The position numbers were made by a program, and so were the translations under genes. Under the pieces are notes generated by a model that was not told the origin of the DNA, ran no database searches, and was given only the letters and a program-made list of their open reading frames with translations. From Bacillus sp. FJAT-47783 (GTDB lineage Bacteria > Bacillota > Bacilli > Bacillales > Aeribacillaceae): 64,000 nt of DNA. Below, piece after piece: positions 38,411-49,231 of the stretch. Location: assembly GCF_022808615.1 (NCBI RefSeq), contig NZ_JAKZKS010000018.1, positions 1-64,000 of the forward strand. The letters are read 5' to 3'. Every line of letters begins with the position of its first letter. The first letter of the stretch is position 1.

Positions 38411-38887
38411 TTATTCTTCAATTCTCCCCAACCCTTTCAAAAAATGAAGCAGCATCGTAATCGCTCGGTTGATTTCCGGGTCTTTTAAGGCTGAAAGTAG
38501 TTGAAACAGTGACGTTTTTTCGTTCGAATCGATTGAGCTTGCTGCTTCTCTTAATCCGTCATTCATTTTTGACGACATTTTTTGAAGGTTTTCAATATCG
38601 ATCGTCCCTAAAAGCATGAGTAACTGAGAGGCGTTTTTTAAAATGTTTGCATTCGGCTCTCGGTTTGCTTCTGAGACGATGTTTTTTAATACTTCGTCTT
38701 TTCTTGCAAATAGGGCGTTCATCATTTCTAGAGCACCTGTTTTATGCATGTGGCTCATTAGTTCAATACTTTGTAAGATGGCGTCTTTATTGTCTGAGAT
38801 GGCAGCTTCTATTTCATGTAGACTCTGTTGTTTCATTTCTTCTTGCGTTAGTTCTTGCTTTTTGATCGTCGTAATCGGTTTAGCCAT
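38411..38887 (-). CDS. yrhD: DUF1641 protein (YrhD-like), formate dehydrogenase partner
   Basis: Helical 158-aa protein of the DUF1641 family ([20 protein letters not shown] and the C-terminal [20 protein letters not shown], then LKGLG). In B. subtilis yrhD sits next to the formate dehydrogenase gene yrhE, as here. Its start overlaps the dehydrogenase stop by 8 bases. It is probably an accessory or subunit of the enzyme; its exact role is not known. Confidence 0.85.
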   Translation of the reverse strand: MAKPITTIKKQELTQEEMKQQSLHEIEAAISDNKDAILQSIELMSHMHKTGALEMMNALFARKDEVLKNIVSEANREPNANILKNASQLLMLLGTIDIENLQKMSSKMNDGLREAASSIDSNEKTSLFQLLSALKDPEINRAITMLLHFLKGLGRIEE

Positions 38888-41822
38888 TTTGTTTCACCTT
38901 GCTTCCTGGATAGGAGTAGTCTGTTCGTTTCCACTTTTCCTCGACGCACACACCGATTTGCGGGTTTCGATTTCCCATTCGATGGTTATTCGATTTGATC
39001 GGTGATTCACCGCGATCCTTTAAACGAATCATTTTGACAGCTACTTGTTTGTATGCCGGAGTGTTTGTATCTCGATCTGTTTCATTTCCGGTCAAGCGGT
39101 TAATGGCTAGTTCGCCATTGTCATTAAGCGGAATAAACAGTTCATTTTTTTGGACACGGTCTGTGATATGGACTTGTCCTTTCACCGAACCGTGCTTAGA
39201 GACGAGCTCTACGAGTGCTCCTTCTTCAATTCCACGTTCTGCGGCTAATTCTTTAGACACCTCAATAAACGCTTGTGGCGTTTTTCTTACAATACCTGAA
39301 GTTTGATACGTCATATTCCCTTCGTGAAAATGTTCAAGAAGACGCCCGTTATTCACATGAAGATCATACTCCTCATCAACATTATAAAGAGATTCATATT
39401 GAAGTGGATAAAGCCTTGCTTTTTGATCTTCAAATGGGAATCCGTCCGTATAAAGTAAAGGTGTGTCCTTTCCATCAGCTCTAACAGGCCATTGTAAACT
39501 ATTAAACCCTTCAAGTAAGTCATACGATACACCTTCAAACATCGGTGCTAATGAGGCGGCTTCGTCCATAATTTCTTTCGGATGTTTATAGTCCCAAGAA
39601 AAACCGAGAGCACGAGCTAGCAAGGAGTAAATCTCCCAATCAGGTTTTGCCTCACCTAACGGCTCTAACGCTTTGTATAATCGTTGAATACGTCGCTCTG
39701 TATTTGTAAAGGTTCCGTCCTTTTCTAAGCTCGGACTTGCCGGGAATACAACATCGGCAAATTGAGCTGTTTTTGTTAAAAATAAATCTTGGACGACGAA
39801 AAATTCTAGTTTTTCGAGCGCCTCACCGACATGGTTTATATTCGCATCGACAATTCCCATATCTTCCCCGGTAACATAAAGGGATTTTATCGTACCATCA
39901 TGAATAGCTTTCACCATTTGATGATTATCCTTCCCTGGTATTGCAGGAAGCTTCACACCCCATTTCTTTTCATAACGCACTCGCACCTTTTCATCTGTTA
40001 CACGTTCATAACCTGGAAACATATTGGGCAAGCTTCCAAAATCACTGCACCCTTGGACGTTATTATGTCCACGGAGTGGGTAAGCACCGGCACCAGGCTT
40101 TCGATAATTCCCAGTTATAAGAAGCAAGTTCGATATCGCTGTGCTCGTATCGCTCCCACGCTGATGCTGTGTTACGCCCATTGCCCAGCATATCGCCATT
40201 GTTTTCACTTGATGGATTGTTTCCGCAATTTCTTTCAATGTCGCAACAGAGATGCCAGTCACTTCTTCGGCATATGGTAATGTAAACGGTGCTAAGCTTT
40301 GGACATATTGGTCAAAGCCGTTAACATTCTCATTAATAAACGATTGATCATGCCAGTTTTGATCGATGATATATTTTGTGACAGCGGATAACCAGACAAG
40401 GTCGGTTCCCGGTTTCGGTCGTACGAAAAGATCCGCCCTTTCTGCCATTTCATGTTTCCGCAAATCAAAAACGAATAGTTTTTGACCGTATAATTTTTGA
40501 GATCGCTTTATTTTCGAAGCAAGTACAGGGTGGGATTCACCTGTGTTAGCGCCGACAATGATCACAAGTTCAGCTTGAGCAATGTCTGAAAGGGAGCCTG
40601 CATCCCCGCCATATCCAACCGTTCGAAATAGCCCGACTGTTGCCGGTGATTGACAATATCTTGAACAGTTGTCAATATTGTTTGTCCCAATTACTTGTCT
40701 TGCAAACTTTTGTAATAAATATGATTCTTCATTCGTTGCCTTCGAGGAGGCAATAAATGCTAATGCATCAGATCCATCCTTTTCTTTGATTTCTCGAAAA
40801 CGTTTCGCGACATACGAAATGGCTACGTCCCAATCGACTTCTTCAAAATGGTCTCCTTTACGAATAAGCGGTTTCGTTAATCGCTTTTCACTATTCACAT
40901 AATCCCAGCCAAATTTCCCTTTCACACAAGTAGAAATACCGTTTGCCGGCGCTTCTTTAGTTGGTTCAATCTTTAAAATCGACCGTCCTTTTGTCCAGAC
41001 GTTAAAGGAACATCCAACGCCGCAATATGTACAGACGGTTTTCGTTTTCTTAATTCGTTCTTTTCTTAATGCAGCTTCAGTATCAGAAATCGTCATTAAC
41101 GAACCGTAACCTGTTTCTACTTGTTTCGTTAAATCAATCATCGAACGTAACGTACCCGGTTCAACATTTGTTAAAAAGCCCGCTTGTCCGAGCATCGATT
41201 TTTCCATTAAGGCATTACACGGACAAACCGTCACACATTGACCACAGTTTACACATGAAGAGTGATCAATCGGTACATCTTCGTCCCAAATAACACGCGG
41301 CTCTTTTCGGCTCCAATCAATCGTAAGTGTCTCGTTTACTTGTACATCTTGACACACTTCTACACAACGTCCACATAAAATACATTGGTTTGGATCATAC
41401 CGATAGAAAGATCCTGAAAAATCCACTTCATACGGCTTCGGTGAAAACGGGATTTCTTGGTGTTCGATTCCCATTTCTTTCACCGTGTTATGAAGCGTGC
41501 AATCACCATTGTTTTTATCACAAACCGTACAATACAGCTCATGATTTTTTAATAGCTGATCCATCGCCCGTTTTTGTGCTTTTTGCACATGGGATGCGGT
41601 TGTTCGAACAGTCATTCCATCTTTTACAGTTGTGTGACACGAACGGACGAGCTCTCCATCAATATCTACGATACATGTATCACAAGTAGAAATCGGCCCT
41701 AAGCTTTCGTGATAACAAACATGTGGAACGTATTCGTCTATCGACTTTATGGCTTGAAGCACATATTGACCCTCAGGAACTCTATACGTCTTTCCATTAA
41801 TGACAATTGATACTTTCTCCAC
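38880..41822 (-). CDS. yrhE: Formate dehydrogenase alpha subunit, Mo/W-bisMGD (YrhE/FdhF type)
   Basis: About 980 aa. Order: 2Fe-2S ferredoxin-like domain ([15 protein letters not shown]), His/Cys cluster ([11 protein letters not shown]), two 4Fe-4S motifs ([22 protein letters not shown]), the Fe4S4 of the catalytic part (CTYCGVGC), then the Mo-bisMGD domain and molydopterin-dinucleotide-binding C-terminus. The active-site residue lies in [11 protein letters not shown] and is encoded as Cys, not selenocysteine. Starts: TTG 41843, ATG 41831 and GTG 41822 are in frame; GGGG is 9 bases before GTG 41822. It overlaps fdhD and is coupled to yrhD. MobA at 19.6 kb supplies the dinucleotide. Confidence 0.92.
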   Translation of the reverse strand: MEKVSIVINGKTYRVPEGQYVLQAIKSIDEYVPHVCYHESLGPISTCDTCIVDIDGELVRSCHTTVKDGMTVRTTASHVQKAQKRAMDQLLKNHELYCTVCDKNNGDCTLHNTVKEMGIEHQEIPFSPKPYEVDFSGSFYRYDPNQCILCGRCVEVCQDVQVNETLTIDWSRKEPRVIWDEDVPIDHSSCVNCGQCVTVCPCNALMEKSMLGQAGFLTNVEPGTLRSMIDLTKQVETGYGSLMTISDTEAALRKERIKKTKTVCTYCGVGCSFNVWTKGRSILKIEPTKEAPANGISTCVKGKFGWDYVNSEKRLTKPLIRKGDHFEEVDWDVAISYVAKRFREIKEKDGSDALAFIASSKATNEESYLLQKFARQVIGTNNIDNCSRYCQSPATVGLFRTVGYGGDAGSLSDIAQAELVIIVGANTGESHPVLASKIKRSQKLYGQKLFVFDLRKHEMAERADLFVRPKPGTDLVWLSAVTKYIIDQNWHDQSFINENVNGFDQYVQSLAPFTLPYAEEVTGISVATLKEIAETIHQVKTMAICWAMGVTQHQRGSDTSTAISNLLLITGNYRKPGAGAYPLRGHNNVQGCSDFGSLPNMFPGYERVTDEKVRVRYEKKWGVKLPAIPGKDNHQMVKAIHDGTIKSLYVTGEDMGIVDANINHVGEALEKLEFFVVQDLFLTKTAQFADVVFPASPSLEKDGTFTNTERRIQRLYKALEPLGEAKPDWEIYSLLARALGFSWDYKHPKEIMDEAASLAPMFEGVSYDLLEGFNSLQWPVRADGKDTPLLYTDGFPFEDQKARLYPLQYESLYNVDEEYDLHVNNGRLLEHFHEGNMTYQTSGIVRKTPQAFIEVSKELAAERGIEEGALVELVSKHGSVKGQVHITDRVQKNELFIPLNDNGELAINRLTGNETDRDTNTPAYKQVAVKMIRLKDRGESPIKSNNHRMGNRNPQIGVCVEEKWKRTDYSYPGSKVKQNG

Positions 41823-42633
41823 TTTCTCCATCCCCTTTGTCAATTAAAATTCGCTCTGAATGTGTGTATATGTTCATTTTTTCATTTCGGATAAATCCAA
41901 CCGTCGTCACCCGTAGATCATTGGCTAACTTTAACGCTAAATCGGTTGGGGCCGATTTCGACAACAAGATGCCACAGCCGATTTTTGCTACTTTTAATAT
42001 CACCTCTGACGACATGCGGCCACTAAAGGCAATCACTTTATCGTGTATAGAAATATCATGCAATAAACAATAGCCATATATTTTATCTAACACATTATGT
42101 CTTCCGATATCGCAAAACGTTTGCATAACACCTTCTGTCGTACAAAGTGCCGCATTATGAAGACCACCCGTTCGTTTAAATAAAGTGGAATACTTGTTTA
42201 ATTCCGTCATTAAATAAAAGCATTGTTCTGGTGTAATGGATGCACTTTTTAAAATCGTTTTCGCCGTTTTCGCGTCTTGATAAAAATAAAATTGACGGCT
42301 CTTCCCGCAACAAGAACCGATCATACGTTTTGATACAAATTCTTTTTTATTTTGAATTGATGTATGTAAATTCACGTAACTAAATCCTCGTTCACGATCA
42401 AGATGAAACGATTGTACGTCCATTATCGAACGTATCATTCCTTCCGATGCTAAAAATCCGATGACAAGCTCTTTAATATCTGCAGGTGAACAAATGAGCG
42501 TCGCGAATTCCTCGCCATTCACAAAAACGGTCAATGGATACTCGAGCGCAATTTCATCTCGTTCTACTTCAATATGTGCATTCGTATATTTCACAATTTC
42601 CCAATGTCCGATGAGATGTCTATTTGTTGTCAT
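41797..42633 (-). CDS. fdhD: Formate dehydrogenase accessory sulfurtransferase FdhD
   Basis: Transfers sulfur to the Mo-bisMGD cofactor of formate dehydrogenase. The 278-aa protein has the conserved CCGKS motif (GSCCGKS; catalytic Cys pair), [12 protein letters not shown] and [11 protein letters not shown]. The frame extends to 42651, but AAGGGAG is 6 bases before ATG 42633. First gene of fdhD-yrhE-yrhD. Confidence 0.93.
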   Translation of the reverse strand: MTTNRHLIGHWEIVKYTNAHIEVERDEIALEYPLTVFVNGEEFATLICSPADIKELVIGFLASEGMIRSIMDVQSFHLDRERGFSYVNLHTSIQNKKEFVSKRMIGSCCGKSRQFYFYQDAKTAKTILKSASITPEQCFYLMTELNKYSTLFKRTGGLHNAALCTTEGVMQTFCDIGRHNVLDKIYGYCLLHDISIHDKVIAFSGRMSSEVILKVAKIGCGILLSKSAPTDLALKLANDLRVTTVGFIRNEKMNIYTHSERILIDKGDGESGESINCH

Positions 42634-42816
42634 TTTGATCTCCCTTTTCATCTTCTTCCCTTATTGTTTCGTTACGAATCTTTAAAATCCTTTTCAATCT
42701 TTGAAACCTCTTATTATTCTGAATCGTCATATATACAATCGATTCATCATGAATCTAGTCGATTAGAAGCTCATATGTATAAGAAGAAATATTATTCTTT
42801 TTTGAGGAGTGATTCA

Positions 42817-43806
42817 ATGGTTGAACGTAAAGTGAAGCTTGTCCCGTACACAACGGAAGAAACATTAGATACCATTACCGAAGTCCCGGAAGGAATTCAA
42901 ATGGTACAAGCACCATCGTTATGGAATGAAGGAGTGAAAGGTAAAAGAGTTGTCATTGCCGTTCTTGATACAGGTTGCGACATCCATCATCCCGATTTAA
43001 AAGGACAAATTATCGGGGGTCGAAACTTCACAACAGATGATAACAGAGACCCTAAACGGGTGACCGATTATAATGGACATGGGACACATGTTGCTGGAAC
43101 GATTGCTGCAAAAGAAAATAATCGTGGTGTAATCGGCGTTGCACCGGAAGCTAAGCTTCTTATTTTAAAAGTACTCGGAACAGATCCAAACAATTCAAAA
43201 TCAGCAACCGGTCGTTACGAGTGGATCATCAATGCCATTCATTATGCCATTAAGCAAAAAGTTGATATTATTTCAATGTCATTAGGTGGTCCTTCTCATC
43301 ACCCAGGACTTCACGATGCCATTAAGAAAGCCGTTAACGAAAATATCCTTGTCGTCTGTGCTGCCGGGAATGAAGGCGATGGAAATGAGCAAACAAATGA
43401 ATTCACATACCCTGGTGCTTATAATGAAGTCATATCTGTCGGAGCCGTCTCCGCAAGAAGAGAAGCATCCCTTTTTACAAATTCCAATAATGAAGTCGAC
43501 TTAGTCGCACCTGGCGAAAAAATTCGCTCTACTATTCCAGATGGAAAATATGCTTCCTTAAGCGGAACATCTATGGCAACCCCCCACGTATCGGGCGCTT
43601 TAGCTTTACTGAAGCAAGAAACAAAAGAACAATTTGAACGCACATTATCAGAGCCAGAGCTATATGCACAGCTCATTAAACGAACAGTCCCACTTGGTAA
43701 TGCAAAAACATTAGAAGGAAACGGATTATTATATTTAACAACACCAAACATATTGTCACGATATGTGAGAAGTCAACAAACAACACCGTGGTTTTTAAAA
43801 CTATAA
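42817..43806 (+). CDS. ispA: Intracellular subtilisin-type serine protease IspA
   Basis: Cytosolic S8 protease of 329 aa, the size of B. subtilis IspA. It has no signal peptide and a short inhibitory N-terminal extension with LVPY in place of the LIPY motif of intracellular subtilisins. Catalytic triad: Asp in VLDTGCD, His in NGHGTHVAGT, Ser in SGTSMATPH; oxyanion Asn in AAGNEG. The open frame reaches back to 42574, but GAGGAG is 7 bases before ATG 42817. Likely job: protein turnover in stationary phase and sporulation. Confidence 0.92.
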   Translation: MVERKVKLVPYTTEETLDTITEVPEGIQMVQAPSLWNEGVKGKRVVIAVLDTGCDIHHPDLKGQIIGGRNFTTDDNRDPKRVTDYNGHGTHVAGTIAAKENNRGVIGVAPEAKLLILKVLGTDPNNSKSATGRYEWIINAIHYAIKQKVDIISMSLGGPSHHPGLHDAIKKAVNENILVVCAAGNEGDGNEQTNEFTYPGAYNEVISVGAVSARREASLFTNSNNEVDLVAPGEKIRSTIPDGKYASLSGTSMATPHVSGALALLKQETKEQFERTLSEPELYAQLIKRTVPLGNAKTLEGNGLLYLTTPNILSRYVRSQQTTPWFLKL

Positions 43807-43894
43807 GACAATGAAAAATGCCACCTATTTCTACAAATCTCACAACTAAACATGATAAGTGAATAGACTAGTATTATGAGAAAAGAAAGGTGGT

Positions 43895-45298
43895 GTGGTG
43901 CCCTTAATGAAGAAAGTCATGATTGACCCAGGACATGGCGGAAGTGATCCAGGAGCTGGGTCGAATGGATATAAAGAAAAAGATTTTAATTTAAATATTG
44001 CATTAAACGTTGGAAATTATTTAGTAGCTCATTATGATGTTGAACTTTTCCTAACTCGAACATCTGATCAAACAGTAAGCCTTGCAGATCGAACAAATTT
44101 AGCAAACGAAAAGAATGTTGATTATTTTTGTTCCATACACGTTAATGCAGGAGGCGGATCTGGATTTGAAAGCTATATTTATAACGGTCCGGTATCACAG
44201 CCAACCATCCGTTACCAAGCCATTATTCACGATCACATAATGAGTGTCATTGGACAAAGGTACAATGTACGAGACCGTGGAAAAAAGCGGGCAAACTTTC
44301 ATGTATTACGCGAAACGAAAATGGAAGCAATTTTAGTTGAAACATTATTCATCGATAACGAGGCGGATTTAAAATTATTAACAAATGATGCGTTCATAAA
44401 AGACTATTCAAACGCTTTAGCGGAAGGGTTAGCAAAAGCATTGCAATTGCCAAAAAAGGCACACCCTATTGAACCAAATCCAGATGCGTTATACAAAGTG
44501 ATTGCAGGATCTTTTAAGGTTCGGGAAAATGCCGAAAAGCGACTTCAATGGCTAAAAGCAAACAATATTGATTCGTTTATCTCTCCAACGATGATGAATG
44601 GAGATACATTTTATCGTGTTCAAGCGGGAGCTTTTAAAAAGAGGGAGAATGCAGAAAAACACACAGAAAGTTTAAAAGCGGTTGGAATTTTCGATGCCTT
44701 TATCGTGTCACCGTCTGAAGCAAAGACGAACCCACAGATCCCGAATCGTTCATCTACACAGAAAGACACGCCCATTCAAGGAAAATCATATGTTAGCGGT
44801 GCTTTATTAGATGCCTATGTTCAAACTGTCAACCCTTCGGCACCACAAATTGGCGACTTATATGTACGTTTATCAAACACTTACCAAATTCGAGGAGACA
44901 TCGCTTTCGCCCAAGCCATTCACGAAACCGACTACTTCCGCTTTACCGGTGTTGTTCATCGAAAGCAACACAATTTTGCTGGAATTGGTGCAACAGGAGG
45001 GGATGAAAGAGGAGCCAGCTTTCAAACCGAAAAAGAAGGTGTATTAGCCCATTTGCAACATTTATATGCCTATGCCTCAACCAATCCGCTTCCAGACGAC
45101 TACCCACTCGTAGACCCGCGCTTTCAACTCGTAAAAAGAGGAAGTGCAAAAACATGGAAGGAATTGAATGGGAGGTGGGCAGTCCCTGGAGACCATTACG
45201 GACAATCCATTTTGAATATTTATAAAAAAATCCTAGATTTTTCAGCCAAAAAACTTGAAGATGAAAAAGCTGCTTTACAAAAAGATGAAGCGCCGTAA
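43895..45298 (+). CDS. Two-domain peptidoglycan hydrolase: amidase_3 + SPOR repeats + glucosaminidase
   Basis: 467 aa. Residues 1-185: N-acetylmuramoyl-L-alanine amidase_3 (IDPGHGGSDPGA with zinc His, EKDFNLNIAL Glu, SIHVNAGG, VETLFIDN). Residues about 200-275: two SPOR-type repeats (YKVIAGSFKVRENAEKRLQ and FYRVQAGAFKKRENAEKHTE). Residues about 300-455: glucosaminidase-type domain (AFAQAIHETDYFRF, HNFAGIGATGG). No signal peptide, as in CwlC/CwlH-like mother-cell lysins or phage endolysins, so release by lysis is inferred. Start GTG 43895 or 43898 after AAAGGTGG. It is 88 bases after ispA. Confidence 0.88.
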   Translation: MVPLMKKVMIDPGHGGSDPGAGSNGYKEKDFNLNIALNVGNYLVAHYDVELFLTRTSDQTVSLADRTNLANEKNVDYFCSIHVNAGGGSGFESYIYNGPVSQPTIRYQAIIHDHIMSVIGQRYNVRDRGKKRANFHVLRETKMEAILVETLFIDNEADLKLLTNDAFIKDYSNALAEGLAKALQLPKKAHPIEPNPDALYKVIAGSFKVRENAEKRLQWLKANNIDSFISPTMMNGDTFYRVQAGAFKKRENAEKHTESLKAVGIFDAFIVSPSEAKTNPQIPNRSSTQKDTPIQGKSYVSGALLDAYVQTVNPSAPQIGDLYVRLSNTYQIRGDIAFAQAIHETDYFRFTGVVHRKQHNFAGIGATGGDERGASFQTEKEGVLAHLQHLYAYASTNPLPDDYPLVDPRFQLVKRGSAKTWKELNGRWAVPGDHYGQSILNIYKKILDFSAKKLEDEKAALQKDEAP

Positions 45299-45311
45299 TA
45301 ACTTTGCTAGC

Positions 45312-45425
45312 GTATATTGGGCTTTATTTTCACCATTTGGGGTTTTCTTTCATCATTTGAGCCAAATCCCCTTCTTATTGGGGATTTCTTTCATTTATTG
45401 GGTCTAATTTTCATCAATTGAGGTT
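45312..45425. repeat. 20-bp phased degenerate repeat array B
   Basis: Words TTGGGC, TTGGGG, TTGAGC, TTGGGG, TTGGGT and TTGAGG have their G at 45319, 45339, 45359, 45380, 45400 and 45420: spacing 20, 20, 21, 20, 20. TTTTCTTTCAT-like runs lie between. It fills the gap between the convergent amidase and nos genes. Confidence 0.75.
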
Positions 45426-45442
45426 TCGTAGATTCAACCTAT

Positions 45443-45473
45443 AAAAAAAACAGCCTTCTATCGGCTGTTTTTT
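45443..45473. terminator. Bidirectional terminator between amidase and nos
   Basis: AAAAAACAGCC / GGCTGTTTTTT stem with a 7-base loop; A-run on the left and T-run on the right serve both converging genes. It overlaps the nos stop codon. Confidence 0.9.
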
Positions 45474-46560
45474 ATTCATAAGGACACTCTTGATAATAAT
45501 AATTCGGCGATATGACTTTGTTTTTATATGGCTTATGAAAAATATGCGTTGTTGCTGGTGATACAGGCGGTATTAACCAAATCCAGTCACCCGTTACGTC
45601 TCTTCCACATTTTACTTCTTGTTCTTCAAAATGTTTAAATTGCGTAGCAGCAGTGTGGTGATCGACAATGCTTACACCTTTTTGTTTAAAGGAATGAAGC
45701 ACCGCAATGTTTAGTTCAATTAACGCTTTATCTTTCCAAAGAGTTGCATGTTTACTCATATCAAGACCAAGTAACTCTGCAACTTTCGGAAGCATGTGAT
45801 ACCGCTGTTCATCGGAAAAATTTCGCGCTCCAATTTCCGTTTCCATATACCAGCCATTAAACGGTGCTGCTATATATTCAATCCCACCGATTTCAAGCTT
45901 CATATCCGAAATAATCGGAACGGCATACCATTTTAGCTGAAGCTCTTCAAAACGCGGAATGTCCGGATGAGTGATGTCAACTTCTAATACAATGTCATTC
46001 GGAATCGGAAACCACCTCGGTGTATTTCCATTCACTTGAATGACTAGAGGAAGAATATCAAAAGGTGTCCCTTTTCCTTTCCACCCCATCTTCTCCAGTA
46101 TTTTTGTCAGCGGAGTGGAAGCGGGGTCTCCGATTATTCCATGTTCCGTTTCATACCCAGCATAGCGCAACAACTGATGGTTCCAAATCCTTACACACTC
46201 TCGCCCTTGCTTTTTCGGCTGAAATATTGTAATAGTTGGTCGAATTTTCCCATCGTTTGTCGCAAATTCTATATGACGACATAAAGCTTTAAATATATCT
46301 TCTTCTCGCTTTAATTGTCTTTCGTCAAAAACATGTAATGAAGACCAAAATAACCGACCAATACAACGGTTGCTGTTTCGCCATGCCATTTTAGCCCCAT
46401 GCTCTAGTTCTTCAAATGTATGAACATATTCATTCGTATTGTTGATTTCATTTTTTATTTGACAAAGCCGCTCTTCAATTTCCTCAGTTTTATGTAATTC
46501 TGTGTAACACGCTCGAATAAATTGTTCAGCTTTTTGATACAGTTCTTCTTGTTCAACCAA
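45472..46560 (-). CDS. nos: Nitric oxide synthase oxygenase
   Basis: Bacterial NOS oxygenase domain: makes NO from L-arginine with a flavodoxin-type partner, since no reductase domain is present. Heme-thiolate Cys in [13 protein letters not shown], arginine-site Glu in [12 protein letters not shown], and a typical C-terminus. A frame start at 46590 exists, but the extended -10 at 46602 puts the transcript start near 46595, and GGAG is 9 bases before TTG 46560. That start gives 362 aa, matching the length of B. subtilis NOS as I recall it. Confidence 0.93.
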   Translation of the reverse strand: MVEQEELYQKAEQFIRACYTELHKTEEIEERLCQIKNEINNTNEYVHTFEELEHGAKMAWRNSNRCIGRLFWSSLHVFDERQLKREEDIFKALCRHIEFATNDGKIRPTITIFQPKKQGRECVRIWNHQLLRYAGYETEHGIIGDPASTPLTKILEKMGWKGKGTPFDILPLVIQVNGNTPRWFPIPNDIVLEVDITHPDIPRFEELQLKWYAVPIISDMKLEIGGIEYIAAPFNGWYMETEIGARNFSDEQRYHMLPKVAELLGLDMSKHATLWKDKALIELNIAVLHSFKQKGVSIVDHHTAATQFKHFEEQEVKCGRDVTGDWIWLIPPVSPATTHIFHKPYKNKVISPNYYYQECPYE

Positions 46561-46601
46561 GATGTCCAGCTCCTTCAATTTCGAAAACATATGCTGTCCA
46601 A

Positions 46602-46610
46602 ATTATATCA
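46602..46610 (-). promoter_or_regulatory. Extended -10 promoter of nos
   Basis: Minus strand TGATATAAT; no convincing -35 at 17 bases. Expected transcript start near 46595, upstream of the TTG start at 46560. Confidence 0.55.
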
Positions 46611-46663
46611 TGAGAAGGTCACGATTGTTTTTCGTCAATTTTGACTGTGTTGTGACAATCATG

Positions 46664-47572
46664 TTATCCGCTTAAAAGAGCTAGTAATATCGTAATACTT
46701 CCAATACTCATCAATGTCGTGACAAAGGTAATGCTCGATACAAGTATCGGCTTTGCGTTAAATTGCACGGCATACATCGTTGTCGTTACCGCTGTAGGCA
46801 TGGATACTAAAATTATTAACACCGCTTCTAGCAATTCGTTTGTTTTTAAGAATGAAAGAAAGACATAGGCAATAATCGGTGACAGAAAAAGTCTGCTCAT
46901 AGAAGCAAACGTGACATCTAGCTTATCTACTTTTCCAAGCTTTAATTCCGCTAATTGCATCCCTAACAAGAGCATCGCAACAGGTATCGCCGCATCTGCT
47001 ATTAAATCAACCGGCATCATCACATTGTTTGGGAGCTCCCACGGGAGAAACTGACATAAGATAGCCGTTATGACAGCATACGTAGCAGGCATTTGCAACA
47101 CTTTTTGAAACGCTTGTCTTGCACCAGCTTGTCCTCTAAAGGCATAATAAACACCGAACACATTCATGACAACAGATTGAATGACCATAAAGGAAACCGC
47201 ATAATAAAAGCCCTCTTCCCCAAACGCGAATAATATAATAGGCGCACCATAGTTTCCTGCGTTCATAAAAGCGGTCGCAAGGATTAACCCGCTTTCCATG
47301 GTACGAGTGTGGCCTCTCCATAAACAATATATTTTTGATAAAAAAATAAACGTAACTAAAAACAACATTGAAAATACAACCATTTGCACATATTCAATAT
47401 TAAAATGAGCTCGATAAAAGGTTGAAAACACTAATGCTGGACTTAACACATAAATAGAAACGGTCGAAACCGCTTTTAAATCTAGTCGTTTCCACCTTTG
47501 AATAATAAAACCGATGAAAAAAATAAAAAAGACCGGGACTACGACTTCTACAAATAAATGAAATACGTTCAT
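46664..47572 (-). CDS. AEC family permease (auxin efflux carrier / malate transporter type)
   Basis: Membrane protein of 302 aa with two five-helix halves. [14 protein letters not shown] at the N-terminus, [15 protein letters not shown] (the family's NxGNxG motif) and [12 protein letters not shown] are typical. Bacterial relatives move malate or other organic acids; the substrate here is unknown. It overlaps the ASCH gene by 4 bases (ATGA), so the two are cotranscribed. Confidence 0.88.
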   Translation of the reverse strand: MNVFHLFVEVVVPVFFIFFIGFIIQRWKRLDLKAVSTVSIYVLSPALVFSTFYRAHFNIEYVQMVVFSMLFLVTFIFLSKIYCLWRGHTRTMESGLILATAFMNAGNYGAPIILFAFGEEGFYYAVSFMVIQSVVMNVFGVYYAFRGQAGARQAFQKVLQMPATYAVITAILCQFLPWELPNNVMMPVDLIADAAIPVAMLLLGMQLAELKLGKVDKLDVTFASMSRLFLSPIIAYVFLSFLKTNELLEAVLIILVSMPTAVTTTMYAVQFNAKPILVSSITFVTTLMSIGSITILLALLSG

Positions 47573-48003
47573 TTGTTTGTGGCAGATGACGGTTGTACAT
47601 ATTCAAATAATTCAACGATTAAAATCGTCGAGTCATTTAATTGCAGGCCGTTTTGAACATCTTCTTTCCACGCTTCTTTATGCTCACGTTGAAATTCTTC
47701 TACATTTGTCCCATTGCCTTCACCTTGAACAAGACGTAAATCTGGGTTTCCAAACGTCGTTTCAAATACGTCAATCATTTTAATGTAACACCGCTCATTT
47801 CCATGCTTATCATATACGGGTACAATATAGCCAACGGATTCATACGTTTCTTGTAACTCCTCATCTGAATACGACTCCTTCGGTGCACAAGTAGCTGTCT
47901 TTTCACCACGAAGAATTTGCTGAATTAATTGTTCACCTAAGCCGTTATCACCTTCCCAGCCAAAAATACTTTTATAGGTTACTTCTTTTCTTCTATTCTC
48001 CAT
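47569..48003 (-). CDS. ASCH domain protein
   Basis: 144-aa soluble protein with ASCH motifs: [20 protein letters not shown] at the start, KTATCAP (the G-x-K-x-x-T element), and [18 protein letters not shown] near the C-terminus. ASCH domains are PUA-like and thought to bind RNA or act as amidohydrolases; the subfamily's role is not established. It lies upstream of and coupled to the AEC permease gene, just outside the left end of the accessory island. Confidence 0.85.
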   Translation of the reverse strand: MENRRKEVTYKSIFGWEGDNGLGEQLIQQILRGEKTATCAPKESYSDEELQETYESVGYIVPVYDKHGNERCYIKMIDVFETTFGNPDLRLVQGEGNGTNVEEFQREHKEAWKEDVQNGLQLNDSTILIVELFEYVQPSSATNK

Positions 48004-48100
48004 CCTACCTCTCTCCTTTTCTATACCATATTGTACCCAAAGAAGATGAGGAAATAAAGAAGGTTCGGAATTTTTGATTAATTATTATTTTATTACTATA

Positions 48101-48121
48101 AGAGTATGTTCAAAAAGTACC
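48101..48121 (+). repeat. Left terminal inverted repeat of the island
   Basis: AGAG then TATGTTCAAAAAGTACC; 20-bp inverted match to 54365-54384 with three transitions. The DNA just inside it does not clearly encode a transposase C-terminus. Confidence 0.65.
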
Positions 48122-48302
48122 CTCTTAACTTAATCTCAAGTTGCACATTAGCTATCCTAACTTCCAAATGTGGGAATTAAAGTAAAATAACTTGGAATGA
48201 GATTTCTTAAATAATTTTTATCTATTTTTACTCTAAAAAAGGGCAGACGAATCCCTAGGAAATCAACAACTTTTTTAAAAATTGTTTGTTCAATCACCTA
48301 AA

Positions 48303-48410
48303 TTATCCAACTAAAGGTAATGATACTTGTTCAACTTGGATGTTTTGAAGCTCCTTTATTTTTTTAACATGATTCTTGGGCAAAACTGTATCCCGAACGT
48401 GTTTGATCAT
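48303..48410 (-). pseudogene. Possible coding remnant, about 35 codons
   Basis: The minus strand reads an open segment starting MIKHVRDTVLPKNHVKKIKE and ending in TAA at 48303; the open frame continues upstream of the ATG with no ribosome site. It looks like the basic C-terminal tail of some protein, but I do not recognise it. The rest of 48122-48748 holds no gene I can support. 48609-48638 is a small hairpin (GGTGGTA / TACCACC). Confidence 0.25.
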
Positions 48411-48748
48411 TCGTGGGGTACTACCAACAAAACGCGGAAAACATACGCTAAGCAAAATTCGACATAAAGAAAGCCGGTATTTCCTACGCTAAGGAAACTC
48501 TCAGCTATTATTGTTATTGAATAAGGGGGCGCAACGAATACCATTTTTACAACATGGAGTACTGTTCAGGACGTTCATTCAGGAAAATGCGGATTTACAA
48601 CGTTAAGGGGTGGTAGTACCAGCGTAGCTGATACCACCCGCAAATTGATTGGTTATATTTCACAAAATGAAAACAAAAAAATTAACAGCATACCGCCAAA
48701 ATTTCCGAAATGTGAGTAGTACTTCTATTAAATTATTTATCTTAAAAA

Positions 48749-48787
48749 AACAATTAACGCAATACTATCAGTATTGCGTTAATTGTT
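48749..48787 (-). terminator. Terminator of the SdpC-like gene
   Basis: Perfect 18-bp stem AACAATTAACGCAATACT / AGTATTGCGTTAATTGTT with a 3-base loop; on the minus strand it is followed by TTTTTTT. It lies 43 bases after the SdpC-like stop codon. Confidence 0.88.
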
Positions 48788-48829
48788 TTAAAAGAAAACA
48801 TTTTGTTCACGGACATTTTTTCCTTTTCC

Positions 48830-49231
48830 TTATAGTCTCTCGGTTACATTGTCGATGAAAATCTCTTTTTCAAGATCACTTACTTCCGATTTTGAAGATC
48901 CCCAATATCCGACTTTATTATACACAGTAACTGCCTGAACAGCAGTATGACCTGCATAAACATACATACCAGCAGCTACTACAACAATTACTACTGCTGC
49001 AGCTACCCATTGACCAGTTATTGGGTCGTTTTCAACGTTAACTCCAAGGCTCTCCATAGCATTTTCTAATAAAACGGCACCTTCGGAGAAGGTTTCATCA
49101 ATAGCTACAGGGTTATTACTATCAATAGCTTCTTTTAGGCGGTCGTAGTATGTTGAATCCTCAACTGAAATTTGAGTTGTGACTTTATCTACAAAATCTT
49201 TGGCCTCTTTATTATTAACTGCTTTTAACAT
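48830..49231 (-). CDS. SdpC-family antimicrobial (killing) peptide precursor, N-terminus lost; probable pseudogene
   Basis: 133 codons are open from ATG 49231. The part DFVDKVTTQ, then YYDRLKEAIDSNNPVAI resembles B. subtilis SdpC (LVNDVVKFI, YMDELKQSIDSKDPKKL, recalled from memory). Next comes a hydrophobic stretch WVAAAVVIVVVAAGMYVYAG in the place of the mature SDP peptide, and SDLEKE matches SDLEAA near the end. SDP's disulfide Cys pair is absent, as in some relatives. No signal peptide is present. The frame upstream reads TAA, APE, TGA, TWTKD before the ATG, so the 5' part seems deleted or decayed. AGAGGAGG lies 37-44 bases upstream. No SdpA, SdpB or SdpI homologue is nearby. Confidence 0.65.
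   Translation of the reverse strand: MLKAVNNKEAKDFVDKVTTQISVEDSTYYDRLKEAIDSNNPVAIDETFSEGAVLLENAMESLGVNVENDPITGQWVAAAVVIVVVAAGMYVYAGHTAVQAVTVYNKVGYWGSSKSEVSDLEKEIFIDNVTERL

Noticed and set aside
40555-40700. Selenocysteine in formate dehydrogenase
   Set aside because: The active-site codon is Cys and there is no in-frame TGA or SECIS-like hairpin after it.
43419-43751. 110-codon minus-strand frame in ispA
   Set aside because: Antisense shadow of the protease; no ribosome site.
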